Shown here piece by piece: positions 29,101-37,243 of a DNA stretch of 64,000 nucleotides (the stretch's first letter is position 1; each line of letters starts with the position of its first letter). Both the position numbers and the translations under genes were made by a program. The notes below the pieces were generated by a model. The model saw nothing but the letters and a program-made list of their open reading frames with translations, had not been told where the DNA came from and searched no databases. This DNA comes from Bacteroidaceae bacterium (GTDB lineage Bacteria > Bacteroidota > Bacteroidia > Bacteroidales > Bacteroidaceae), in contig JAIKYE010000002.1 of NCBI GenBank assembly GCA_024683455.1, forward strand, positions 1-64,000, given 5' to 3'.

Positions 29101-30375
29101 TTTATCTTCGGCTGTCATCTTATACTTAATACCGCCAGCAGTGAACTCGATTAAATCCAATCCATTGCCCATATCGGGCATAATGGTGTACTTGCCACCC
29201 CAATACTGGTCATTCATGTATTCCTCATATACATCGGGATATACATGTATTCTGGAGGCATATCCATGGTCGAAGGTATACTTATCGGGAACCGATGGCT
29301 TAGCATGACAATCCATATAGATATCATACTCGGGAGATTCGCGATAAAGAATCCATTCACCCCATGGGTTGGTAGCACAGTGCTCGCCGAAGGTAACCTT
29401 CGTCAGTTTATCGTTGTAACCCATAGCATACTGACCGAAGTTCACAACTGTGCTAGGAACAGTCAACTCGGTAATCTGCGTATTGTAAATAGCTTCCACA
29501 CCAATTGAGGTCAGTCCTTCTGGCAGACTGATTGAGGTGATGTTGGCCTTGCGGAAAGCATAGTCATCGATGCCCGTCACCTTGTAGTTCTGCCCTTCGT
29601 ATGTCACCTGTGCAGGAATAACAATATCACCTGTGTATGTATTGGGATTGTCAGAACCTGGCTTACCCTCTGTAGGATAGGTAACAACCACCTTATCCTC
29701 GGCAATCATCTTGTACTTAATTCCATCAACGGTAAAGTCGATAAGTTCGACACTCATTTTTACAATATTGTAGATATTCCAGAGAGGATCTGCCTTGTAC
29801 TCATCGGCCAGCTCATTCTTTACATGGATAGAAGTAAGATGAGTATCATCAAAGGTATAGGCATCGGGCAAGGTAGGCTTCGTATCACATATCATATACA
29901 CGTCATAGCCGCCCGTTGCACGCCATGCGACCCACTTGCCCCAATCATTATCGGCAATATGACTGCCAAATGTGATGGTTGTAAGCGTAGAAGACTCTGC
30001 CATAGCATATTTCCCCAACGTGGTAACCGAATTAGGAACGGTAATCTCGGTAATCGTAGACCTGTAGAGAGCCTCCTTTCCGATTGAAAGCAGCCCCTCT
30101 GGCAAAGAGATTGAAGTTATGCTTGCCTTTCGGAAAGACTTGTCACCGATAGCCGTGACATTGTAGGTAACGTCATCCACAGTGATGGTGGCAGGAATGA
30201 CGATGTCGCCTGTATACTCACTCGTACCAGGCTCCGTCTCATTTGGGTAAGTAACTGTTGCCGTACTGCCATCAAGGATGTACTTAATGCCATCCACGGT
30301 CGCAGTTGTTTGAGCCGATAACGCAAAAGTTACCAGCACCAATGAGAATAAAGTAAATAACTTTTTCATGAACAT
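26125..30375 (-). CDS. Secreted BspA-like leucine-rich-repeat protein with C-terminal tyrosine-phosphatase domain
   Basis: Signal peptide; three repeats containing AFRKANITSISLPEGLTSIG-type LRRs; PTP loop HCHIGADRTG; C-terminal NLAGQRVNKAQKGVYICDSKKVLF sorting-like end. Confidence 0.88.
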   Translation of the reverse strand: MFMKKLFTLFSLVLVTFALSAQTTATVDGIKYILDGSTATVTYPNETEPGTSEYTGDIVIPATITVDDVTYNVTAIGDKSFRKASITSISLPEGLLSIGKEALYRSTITEITVPNSVTTLGKYAMAESSTLTTITFGSHIADNDWGKWVAWRATGGYDVYMICDTKPTLPDAYTFDDTHLTSIHVKNELADEYKADPLWNIYNIVKMSVELIDFTVDGIKYKMIAEDKVVVTYPTEGKPGSDNPNTYTGDIVIPAQVTYEGQNYKVTGIDDYAFRKANITSISLPEGLTSIGVEAIYNTQITELTVPSTVVNFGQYAMGYNDKLTKVTFGEHCATNPWGEWILYRESPEYDIYMDCHAKPSVPDKYTFDHGYASRIHVYPDVYEEYMNDQYWGGKYTIMPDMGNGLDLIEFTAGGIKYKMTAEDKVSVVYPNENQPSSSNPSTYSGDITIPAQVTYEDKTYNVTGIGNYAFRNSGLTSITLPEGLVSIGKEAIYSTKIKEITLPNSVTKLGESCISENANLKTITVGKNIANEKWGSWVFWRAEGGYDVYMICDAMPSLADNQTFDDSHKSTIHIYPSLYLDYTSNYYWANHNIVADLLEEISNEQLQNYIATYSAKLPADEEVGTDPGYYTTASVKAFKDALTFAASLDENASLEQRNKAYLQMIIAADGLSVNPLNEGFYYIENISKGQMLFADAAYAAEGGLGISDFDAAKDKYYFKLTRKGSNWYIQNMENNLYAGKPVNGNAKNEYITLTETPENPQVITWVSGGKYTLKSLYDGTNASYPYSVSGGWVLLTTDESSDRIYWRFHPAQSGMFEQDFNVENIRVREYMAEVSYTRQDSSKMEKYNVAPPVRRDTPEPATIFWTRNEDATAQYITWSTNADFADATPIEVNSEDTYYEIYNLIPGQTYYYKVTATVDGNDTELINSSFSTSGQLRQIKADGGGNIRDLGGWATASGKPIKYGYIYRGAEWNGKYNLTPKGIEALRAIGMKAELDLRTSNEALYISNSPLGKDVTYLRINNVEYYEGGLQNQKPIYKKNMEYIFDCVKKDRPVFFHCHIGADRTGTLAFLIEGLLGVSESDIYKDYEITTFSYFDTERLKENADGLIDFINTMDGETLTDKFYTYCHKELGLSAKDIADFRQKMLGVVYPADVENLVSEALSEKATSIDLSNYAFEANALAGSLPDGSNLLVTVSPESGITGTNIINNGVCESLFLTDGADFGAPYAFTAEKASYMTQVNSYRTLILPFEATVPAEFTISKATSVTGTTVNLSAVASVSANKPVVVQGNGQLVLSASNVIVEASEADLTNGVLCGVYKATPATVGSYVLQNQNGVTGFYHVGDVQPTIGSFRAYMNVPVTEVKVYTFTEDNSTGINNIERSTLNIEHSIFNLAGQRVNKAQKGVYICDSKKVLF

Positions 30376-30446
30376 TGATAGTTTTAGTTATATATATAAA
30401 TGTGTGTTCTACCGCTTTTTCATAGTCGGTGTTAACAAAAGTCGCA

Positions 30447-30477
30447 CAAAAATACAGTTCTTTTTTTTAAAAGACAA
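30447..30477 (-). promoter_or_regulatory. Probable promoter of the LRR-phosphatase gene
   Basis: Minus strand TATTTTTG (30447-30454) with TTG about 20 nt upstream. Confidence 0.55.
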
Positions 30478-30593
30478 TTTTTTTACCTAAAAAACCACCA
30501 TAATTACAATTATTTTAACTGGCATAGTGCTATTTCTTCTGTTTTCTTATCACTTCGTCCGCCCCGTAGGCTGGCGCAAGCCATCCTACAAAG

Positions 30594-30645
30594 AAAAAAA
30601 GGAGCCTTAAATATTTGAAAGTAAACTTTCATATTTAAACTCCTT
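30594..30645 (-). terminator. Terminator of tRNA-Arg
   Basis: Minus strand AAAAAGGAGTTTAAATATGAAAGT-TTACTTTC... long hairpin with CTCCTTTTTTT tail. Confidence 0.85.
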
Positions 30646-30654
30646 TTTACTTCG

Positions 30655-30728
30655 TGATCCCGGAGGGATTCTAACCCTCGACCTTCAGAACCGGAATCTG
30701 ACGCTCTATACAGCTAAGCTACGGGACC
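30655..30728 (-). tRNA. tRNA-Arg (anticodon CCG)
   Basis: Folds by eye: acceptor GGTCCCG/CGGGATC, D stem GCTT/GAGC, anticodon arm TCAGA-TTCCGGT-TCTGA, T arm GAGGG-TTAGAAT-CCCTC; CCA not encoded. Confidence 0.95.
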
Positions 30729-30801
30729 ATTTAGCTAAAACGCCACAAAGATACAATAAAAATAGAGAATTAAAGAACTATTGCTCTCAATTTTCATTTT
30801 C

Positions 30802-33003
30802 TTACTGCAGATATTGTTTAAAGTGCTGCGTTATCTGACGGAACAGGTGCACACGGGTATTTCCACCGCTAATACCGTGATTTCGATTGGTATAGGTGAG
30901 CTGTCGAAAATCCTTGTCTGCCTGAACTAAAGCCTCGGTATATTCAGCTACATTACGGTAATGTACGTTATCGTCAGCTGTTCCCTGACAGATAAGCAAA
31001 TGTCCATGTAACTGACTGGCTCTGCCTATGGGACTTACATCATAACCATCACCATTCTCGTTCGGCGTACGCATGTAACGCTCCGTATAAACAGTGTCAT
31101 AATAACGCCATGACGTAGGAGGTGCCACTGCCACACCTGCAGCAAAGACGGGACGACCCTCACTCATACTCATCAAGGTGTTAAATCCGCCAAAGCTCCA
31201 GCCCCAGATACCGATATGCTCTTTATCTACATACGGAAGTGTGCCAAGATATAAAGCAGCCTCAACCTGATCGTGGCTCTCCAACTGTCCTAATTTCAAG
31301 TAGGTGCATTGTTCAAAGTCACGACCACGGCCACCGGTTCCCCTACCATCTACACAAACGCAGATGAAGCCCTGCTGACACAAATACTGCTCATAGAGTG
31401 ACCCACCCATATTACCTGTGTTCCAACTGTCCAATACCTGCTGACTGCCAGGACCGCTATATTGATGCATAATGACGGGGTACTTATTGCTGGTAGAGAA
31501 GTTGGCGGGCAATACCATGAAACCATTCAGTTCAACACCATCCTGTGTCTTAAAGGTAAAGAACTTGCGCTCGCCCAAGTTAAGTTCTGCCAGTTTCTGT
31601 TTTAACGCAGCATTATCCTCCAACGTCTTTAACTTTTTGCCATTAGCATCACATAGCGTAGTAACATAAGGAGTATTAAGATTGCTGTAAACATTCATAT
31701 AATAACGCATACCCTTACTGAAAGTTGCCTTATTGGTACCACGCTCCAGACTGAGCTTTGTTACCTTACCCTTGGCATCAGACTTATAGACAGCCCGACA
31801 GAGAGGACTCTCTTCTGTGCTGGCATAATAGGTGGTTCCCGATTTGACATCGTAACCATAAAAGTCTGTTACCACAAAGTTACCCTTTGTCAACTGGCGA
31901 CGCATAGTGCCAGTCAAATCGTACAGGTAGAGATGGTTGAAACCACTGCGCTCACTCATCATGACAAAGCCCTCGTCCAGTACCTTGAAATTCCTGTAGA
32001 CCTCCTCTGATACGTACTTCTCGGCCTTCTCGCGCACAATCACACGGCACTCCGTACTGCGAGGATTGGCCAAATAGATGTCCAGGCAATCCTGATGACG
32101 ATTATTGGTAAGAATAATAAGTTTCTCTGGGTCTTTGGTAAAGAAGATACGAGGTACATAGCCATCTTCAGGAATGGGCAGTTGCATCCTTCTAATGACA
32201 CGACTCTTGATATCAAAGCTATGCACACTTACCACACTATTCTTAGCTCCGGCAACAGGATACTTATAATCGTACGAGCCTGGGTATTGAGCATATTCCT
32301 TACGTTCGGGGTTCAAACCCTTGTACCAAGGAAAACTAAACATAGGCACATCCTTCTCATCATACCTAATCCAAGCTATCATGGTATTGTCCTCGTTAAA
32401 ATCGAAGGCACAGTTAAATGAGAATTCCTCCTCATTCACCCAGTCAGGCTTGCCGTTTATAACCTCGTTGAACTTACCATCCTTGGTAATCTGGCTCTCA
32501 CTGTTATTAAAGAGTAACTTTACCAGGAAAAGATTTCCATCACGTACAAATGCCACCATGTTGCCGTCCCTACTCCACAAAGGTACTTCCTGAGGACCAC
32601 CGTCGCTCAACTTGGCGACTGTACGGTTCTTTACATTATATATATAATATTGAGCCGTCTTGCTACGACGATAAATACTCTGAGTCTCGGTCTGCAACAA
32701 GATATTCTGTTCATTGGGACTCATAATATAACCATCAATATGAGGAAGTTGAATACGTGTCTTAATATTATCCGCATCAAAGATAACACCTATTTCCTCA
32801 CCTGTCCGGAAACTCTTTCTAACAATCTTTTTTCCACCATCAATCATCTGACTATAGCTTTCACCATCCATCAAAGGATTCACTCCATAAACCTGATGAG
32901 CAAAGTAAGCATTATGACAAAGGCTTGAAAGCTGAATCTCACTTGCAGCCTGTCCATTAAGCAGGCTACATAGAACAGCTATTAAAAATAATAATCGCTT
33001 CAT
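30802..33003 (-). CDS. S9-family peptidase (dipeptidyl peptidase IV-like)
   Basis: N-terminal beta-propeller; GWSFGGFNTLMSMSEG nucleophile; CQGTADDNVHYRN; NRNHGISGGNTRVHLF. Confidence 0.93.
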   Translation of the reverse strand: MKRLLFLIAVLCSLLNGQAASEIQLSSLCHNAYFAHQVYGVNPLMDGESYSQMIDGGKKIVRKSFRTGEEIGVIFDADNIKTRIQLPHIDGYIMSPNEQNILLQTETQSIYRRSKTAQYYIYNVKNRTVAKLSDGGPQEVPLWSRDGNMVAFVRDGNLFLVKLLFNNSESQITKDGKFNEVINGKPDWVNEEEFSFNCAFDFNEDNTMIAWIRYDEKDVPMFSFPWYKGLNPERKEYAQYPGSYDYKYPVAGAKNSVVSVHSFDIKSRVIRRMQLPIPEDGYVPRIFFTKDPEKLIILTNNRHQDCLDIYLANPRSTECRVIVREKAEKYVSEEVYRNFKVLDEGFVMMSERSGFNHLYLYDLTGTMRRQLTKGNFVVTDFYGYDVKSGTTYYASTEESPLCRAVYKSDAKGKVTKLSLERGTNKATFSKGMRYYMNVYSNLNTPYVTTLCDANGKKLKTLEDNAALKQKLAELNLGERKFFTFKTQDGVELNGFMVLPANFSTSNKYPVIMHQYSGPGSQQVLDSWNTGNMGGSLYEQYLCQQGFICVCVDGRGTGGRGRDFEQCTYLKLGQLESHDQVEAALYLGTLPYVDKEHIGIWGWSFGGFNTLMSMSEGRPVFAAGVAVAPPTSWRYYDTVYTERYMRTPNENGDGYDVSPIGRASQLHGHLLICQGTADDNVHYRNVAEYTEALVQADKDFRQLTYTNRNHGISGGNTRVHLFRQITQHFKQYLQ

Positions 33004-33047
33004 ATATTTCTTGTATATTATCTGTGTGATTTACGCAATTTTGGCTT

Positions 33048-33055
33048 CAAAGTTA
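33048..33055 (-). promoter_or_regulatory. -7 element (TAACTTTG) upstream of the S9 peptidase gene
   Basis: Minus strand TAACTTTG. Confidence 0.55.
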
Positions 33056-33121
33056 CGTCTTTTTTTTAAAAAAAATACAAGTATGAAAGTGCATTTCACT
33101 CTTTTTATGTAATTTTGAGAC

Positions 33122-34000
33122 ATGAAATACATGGAATATGGCCCCTGGCTGCAAGAACAACTGGGAACAAAGGTACAAAAGATATCTGTTAATGCAGGAT
33201 TTACTTGTCCAAACAGAGACGGGACTATAGGTACAGGCGGTTGTTCATTTTGCAACAATCAGACTTTCAACCCAGAGTATTGCAAACCCACCAAAAGTAT
33301 CACGCAACAATTAGAGGAAGGTAAGCATTTCTTTGCACGCAAATACCCGCATATGAAGTATCTGGCTTACTTTCAAGCCTACACCAATACATACGGCCAA
33401 TTGGAGCACCTAAAAAACCTCTATGAAGAAGCCCTGCAAGTTCCCGATGTAGTTGGTCTGGTGATTGGCACACGCCCCGACTGCATGCCCCCTGCCCTAC
33501 TGGAATACCTTACAGAACTGAACCACCGCACTTTCTTGATTGTAGAATATGGAATAGAAAGTGCCAACGAGAATACCCTGCTGCGCATTAACCGTGGTCA
33601 CACCTTTGCCCTTTCCGCTCAGGTAATCCGTCAGACTGCAGCATGCGGCATCCGCGTAGGTGCCCATATTATTCTGGGATTTCCGTGGGAGAGCCGAGAG
33701 GAACTGATGCACCAGGCCGACGAGATTGCCCGCCTGCCTCTTACGACCCTGAAACTACATCAACTGCAGATTATCAAAGGCACAGCACTGGCGGATGAAT
33801 ACCTTCAACACCCATGGCCAGTCCCCACGGCACAGGACTATATAGATCTGGTCCTAGAATATATCTCCCATCTACCCTCCACCCTTGTTTTGGAGAGGTT
33901 CGTCAGTCAGAGTCCCCCCGAATTCGTTATTGCCCCCCAGTGGGGCCTTAAGAACTATGAATTTACCAACTTGGTAAAACAGGCTCTTTCACGTAAATAA
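33122..34000 (+). CDS. TIGR01212-type (YhcC-like) radical SAM protein
   Basis: VNAGFTCPNRDGTIGTGGCSFCNNQTFNPEY; LIVEYGIESANENTLLRINRGH; GAHIILGFPWESREE. Confidence 0.93.
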   Translation: MKYMEYGPWLQEQLGTKVQKISVNAGFTCPNRDGTIGTGGCSFCNNQTFNPEYCKPTKSITQQLEEGKHFFARKYPHMKYLAYFQAYTNTYGQLEHLKNLYEEALQVPDVVGLVIGTRPDCMPPALLEYLTELNHRTFLIVEYGIESANENTLLRINRGHTFALSAQVIRQTAACGIRVGAHIILGFPWESREELMHQADEIARLPLTTLKLHQLQIIKGTALADEYLQHPWPVPTAQDYIDLVLEYISHLPSTLVLERFVSQSPPEFVIAPQWGLKNYEFTNLVKQALSRK

Positions 34001-34037
34001 AAGAACCCGACAAGTACATCACCCAGTACAGTAATAA

Positions 34038-34098
34038 AATATTGAAGCTCTCCGTGCCATATAGCGCCAACTGGCGAATGACAGGAGAGCTCAATATT
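34038..34098. repeat. Large inverted repeat in a convergent intergenic region
   Basis: AATATTGAAGCTCTCC (34038-34053) pairs with GGAGAGCTCAATATT (34084-34098), one bulge; inner CGCC-AACT-GGCG hairpin. Confidence 0.75.
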
Positions 34099-34142
34099 AT
34101 TATCGACACAAAGAAGCAAGTTCTTTATTCGAACACCAGATA

Positions 34143-36860
34143 CTACTTACGAAGCACCTTTCGGCCATTGTTTATGTACATGCCTGATCGAGTTGGCTCG
34201 ACACTCACACGTATACCGCTCAAGCCATACCAAGCGTTCTTGTTATCAAGAGAGGGTTTTGAGGTAGGTACCTCTATACCGTCAATCTCATCCTGAGACA
34301 ATGGCTCTGTGGTAAAGGTGGAAACTGCAGACCAATCTGTATTCTGTCCCCCTGTTGTACCCAGCACCTGCCATTCATAGGTTGTTCCGGGAGTCAGATC
34401 TGTAAGGACAAAACTAGGAGTTGCTGTAGTTACGGTCTTCCAGTCATTAGCATAGAGGGCGATATCATCTAAAGCCAGGAAATCCTTGCCCTCATCTACC
34501 AAGCGGAAGGCAATATAACCTTTCTTACCCGCATATTTGCTTAAATCAACCTTAATCTCTTCCCACTGATACATCAGGGTTCCATGACCTGGTTCGGCAA
34601 CTTTTTCAAAAGCATCCGGCACACATTCTGTAGTAGATACCCAAATCTCATAATGCTCATGCTTTGTGCCGTCATCCATCAGCCAATAGCTGAGCACGCC
34701 ACCCAAATCGACTTGGGGCGAGATAAGCCAGTTATCGACCTTGTAGGCTGTCTGTGCAGCATAGTCAAGACTTCTGCCGAATGCCACATATTTCCCACTA
34801 TGAGCATGCAAGTAAGTATCATCATTAAAGGAAGCTACCCTCCAATTGGTAGCAGAGTTGCCACCCTCGTTATGAACGCCCCAATTTATTTTCCCTCCAT
34901 CGAAGGTCTCTAAGAAATAAGGCAGAGGACGGTAGCGAACGGTATATGTGTCTGAGTTACCATCCCATTGCAAAGTAGCTTCCTCCTTAGTGACTTTCGC
35001 TGCATCAACGACCTCGGGAGTATAAATACCATACTCTTCAATCGTAAAGTAGTCTACATACACAGGGCTGCTGTTCTCAACACACTTGATGGCTATGAAT
35101 TTGGATTTACCTTTTGATTCAATCTCAATATGGCCCCAATTTTTAAACAACGTCTCTGGCACATCAGACCACGAGAATGCAGAAAGGTCTGCAGTGGTTT
35201 TGGACAGACCTACCTGCAACTTAACAGGTTTGTCTGATGTTCCTTTCAGATAGATTTTTGTCTTCTGAGTGGCACGACAATTCAACTCGGGTGAAATCAA
35301 GTATTGAGCATGGTTACTGTCAACGAACTTAAAGCTGCTTTTTCCCTCGTAGCAATCCTCTTGAGAAAGTCCAGAACCTGCCTGAAGATCGGCTACCGTC
35401 CAGTCACACAAGCTATTTTCGAAACGGAACTTGTATGGCATCACTTTAGGGCTGTCCATATGGACGGCAAAATATGTCCTTCCGTCAGCTGCCGTAAAGG
35501 GATCATCCCACACATTTTTCACTTCCTTGGCACTAACGGGCTGAGCTACAAGACTCGAAATCAGATTAGCCGCAGAAGCTGTCTGAGTGTAAGTATTCAA
35601 ATAGAAGACATCGTCTGCAATGGCAGTTGGCTTACCATCGTTCCATTTACAGGCAACAGGATTATAACGACCATTCTGATTGGGCTTTATCTCTCCGCTA
35701 ACCATACAGCTGCGCAGGTTCAGCGTAGCATTGTCACACCAGCCTATCAGACCAGCCGCATAATTCTGGAAATTGCTTATTGAACCATTGAAGACACATT
35801 CTTCCATAGTCAGTTTACCACTGCCCGCATGGCCAACAATACCACCGGCATAGGAAGGACTTTTAATGGTTGCATTGACCACACAATTCTGAATGGTTGT
35901 ACTGTCACCGCGACATGCACCTACCAGACCACTTGCATGTCCGTTTCCTGTAGTAGAACATATAACAGAACCCGATGTCTTAACGCCATGAATAGTGGCC
36001 CCCTTTACATAGCGAAAAGGTGCCGCAAAGTCTTCTGCAGTAATCAAGTTAAGCTGAATCTCTCTACCACAGCCCACAAAGAAACCGGTGAAGGGGTGAT
36101 CCGCAGTTCCCACCATCTCAGAAGTTGCAATATTACTAGCCAGCCCCACCACTTTGTCGGCTTTCAGGCCATTTGCCACATCCACAGCAAAAACATGCCA
36201 GTCATCACCATTCCATATAATATAGGGATTTTGAACGGTTCCTTCACCTGCCAAATCAGGGACAGCCGTAGCATAACTCACGTGCATATATATTGAGCTA
36301 CCGCCGGCTCCTGCATTCAGATTATAACCAACCGAACTGCCAGCGGCACCCAAAGCACCATCCTTTGTGGAATTGAACGTTATGTCGGTAACCACTTGAT
36401 TGTCGCTGAAGAGATCTCTTGTATAGTACAAATGAATGGGGTCCGTACTATCACCCGTATTACTGTTCAAGTCACCCCTCTGGCCTCTGAAATGCTCACC
36501 GCCCTTGTACCTTGTCAGATGAAAGTTGGCGCCGCCAAATGTCATATCGTCGGGATAGGGCCATGTAGTATTCTTAATATAGAAACCCGTAATATAGCCT
36601 CTGTTAACACCCTCCGAACTAGCCTTCTTGTAGAGCAGATAGATGTAGTCACCACCGGCCCCTTTATTCAGGTCCATGTCCACTAAGGTCCATCCTTCCT
36701 TCTGGTAGGAATCAATTAGCTCATTCGTTTCTTTTTTTGTACCGCCCACCAATACTAAATCATCGATGTAATCGGTTGCCATGGCATACGAGGGCCAAAG
36801 CATCATGGGCAGTAGCAAAGCAATCGCCCTTCTAGCAATTTTTACGTACAATTCTTTCAT
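34143..36860 (-). CDS. Secreted/surface protein with GLUG-like repeats, choice-of-anchor-like and fibronectin-III-like segments
   Basis: Repeats GHASGLVGACRGD..., SYAGGIVGHAGSG..., NYAAGLIGWCDNA...; KVDNWLISPQVDLGGVLSYWL; C-terminal GIRVSVEPTRSGMYINNGRKVLRK. Start placed at internal Met7 (MKELYVK). Confidence 0.75.
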   Translation of the reverse strand: MKELYVKIARRAIALLLPMMLWPSYAMATDYIDDLVLVGGTKKETNELIDSYQKEGWTLVDMDLNKGAGGDYIYLLYKKASSEGVNRGYITGFYIKNTTWPYPDDMTFGGANFHLTRYKGGEHFRGQRGDLNSNTGDSTDPIHLYYTRDLFSDNQVVTDITFNSTKDGALGAAGSSVGYNLNAGAGGSSIYMHVSYATAVPDLAGEGTVQNPYIIWNGDDWHVFAVDVANGLKADKVVGLASNIATSEMVGTADHPFTGFFVGCGREIQLNLITAEDFAAPFRYVKGATIHGVKTSGSVICSTTGNGHASGLVGACRGDSTTIQNCVVNATIKSPSYAGGIVGHAGSGKLTMEECVFNGSISNFQNYAAGLIGWCDNATLNLRSCMVSGEIKPNQNGRYNPVACKWNDGKPTAIADDVFYLNTYTQTASAANLISSLVAQPVSAKEVKNVWDDPFTAADGRTYFAVHMDSPKVMPYKFRFENSLCDWTVADLQAGSGLSQEDCYEGKSSFKFVDSNHAQYLISPELNCRATQKTKIYLKGTSDKPVKLQVGLSKTTADLSAFSWSDVPETLFKNWGHIEIESKGKSKFIAIKCVENSSPVYVDYFTIEEYGIYTPEVVDAAKVTKEEATLQWDGNSDTYTVRYRPLPYFLETFDGGKINWGVHNEGGNSATNWRVASFNDDTYLHAHSGKYVAFGRSLDYAAQTAYKVDNWLISPQVDLGGVLSYWLMDDGTKHEHYEIWVSTTECVPDAFEKVAEPGHGTLMYQWEEIKVDLSKYAGKKGYIAFRLVDEGKDFLALDDIALYANDWKTVTTATPSFVLTDLTPGTTYEWQVLGTTGGQNTDWSAVSTFTTEPLSQDEIDGIEVPTSKPSLDNKNAWYGLSGIRVSVEPTRSGMYINNGRKVLRK

Positions 36861-37011
36861 AATATTACTATCTAACACCTATGGTATGTATTTTCTCGCT
36901 GCGAAAATACGAAAAAAAAAGAAACAGGCAAAGAAAGATATGAAAAACTTCTTTTTCAAAGTACAAAAACGTCACCACGATATGGTTCAGCAGTACAAGA
37001 TATACCCAAGT

Positions 37012-37055
37012 AGTACCTCATGCTTACCTCATGTTTACCTCATGTTTACCTCATG
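37012..37055 (+). repeat. Four tandem 11-bp units (NNTACCTCATG) in a divergent promoter region
   Basis: agtacctcatg / cttacctcatg / tttacctcatg / tttacctcatg. Confidence 0.9.
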
Positions 37056-37178
37056 TAACTAAAAGCATGTGTCACGTTTTCATGCCTATAGAGAGGCACG
37101 ACATTAAATTTCAGTAAGATTATTGGAAGGAACACATTTATTCGTTATCAAATTAAGCGAAAGAAAACGAAATAATCA

Positions 37179-37208
37179 TTGTTGTATCAGAATCTATTTG
37201 TATCTTTG
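37179..37208 (+). promoter_or_regulatory. Bacteroidota-type promoter of the GH20 gene
   Basis: TTG (37179-37181), 19 nt, TATCTTTG (37201-37208). Confidence 0.7.
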
Positions 37209-37243
37209 CACAAGAAAAGTTAACATTTTTATTTATTTATAGT

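Noticed and set aside
26125-30375. Three similar ~190-aa blocks as a possible assembly duplication
   Set aside because: Blocks diverge at many residues (for example ICDTKPTLPDAYTF, DCHAKPSVPDKYTF, ICDAMPSLADNQTF), so they are natural internal repeats.
35304-36296. Plus-strand ORFs of 159 and 155 aa antisense to the GLUG protein
   Set aside because: Shadow ORFs of the minus-strand gene with no domain signal.
37012-37055. CRISPR-like array
   Set aside because: Units are contiguous 11-mers with no spacers and there are no cas genes nearby.
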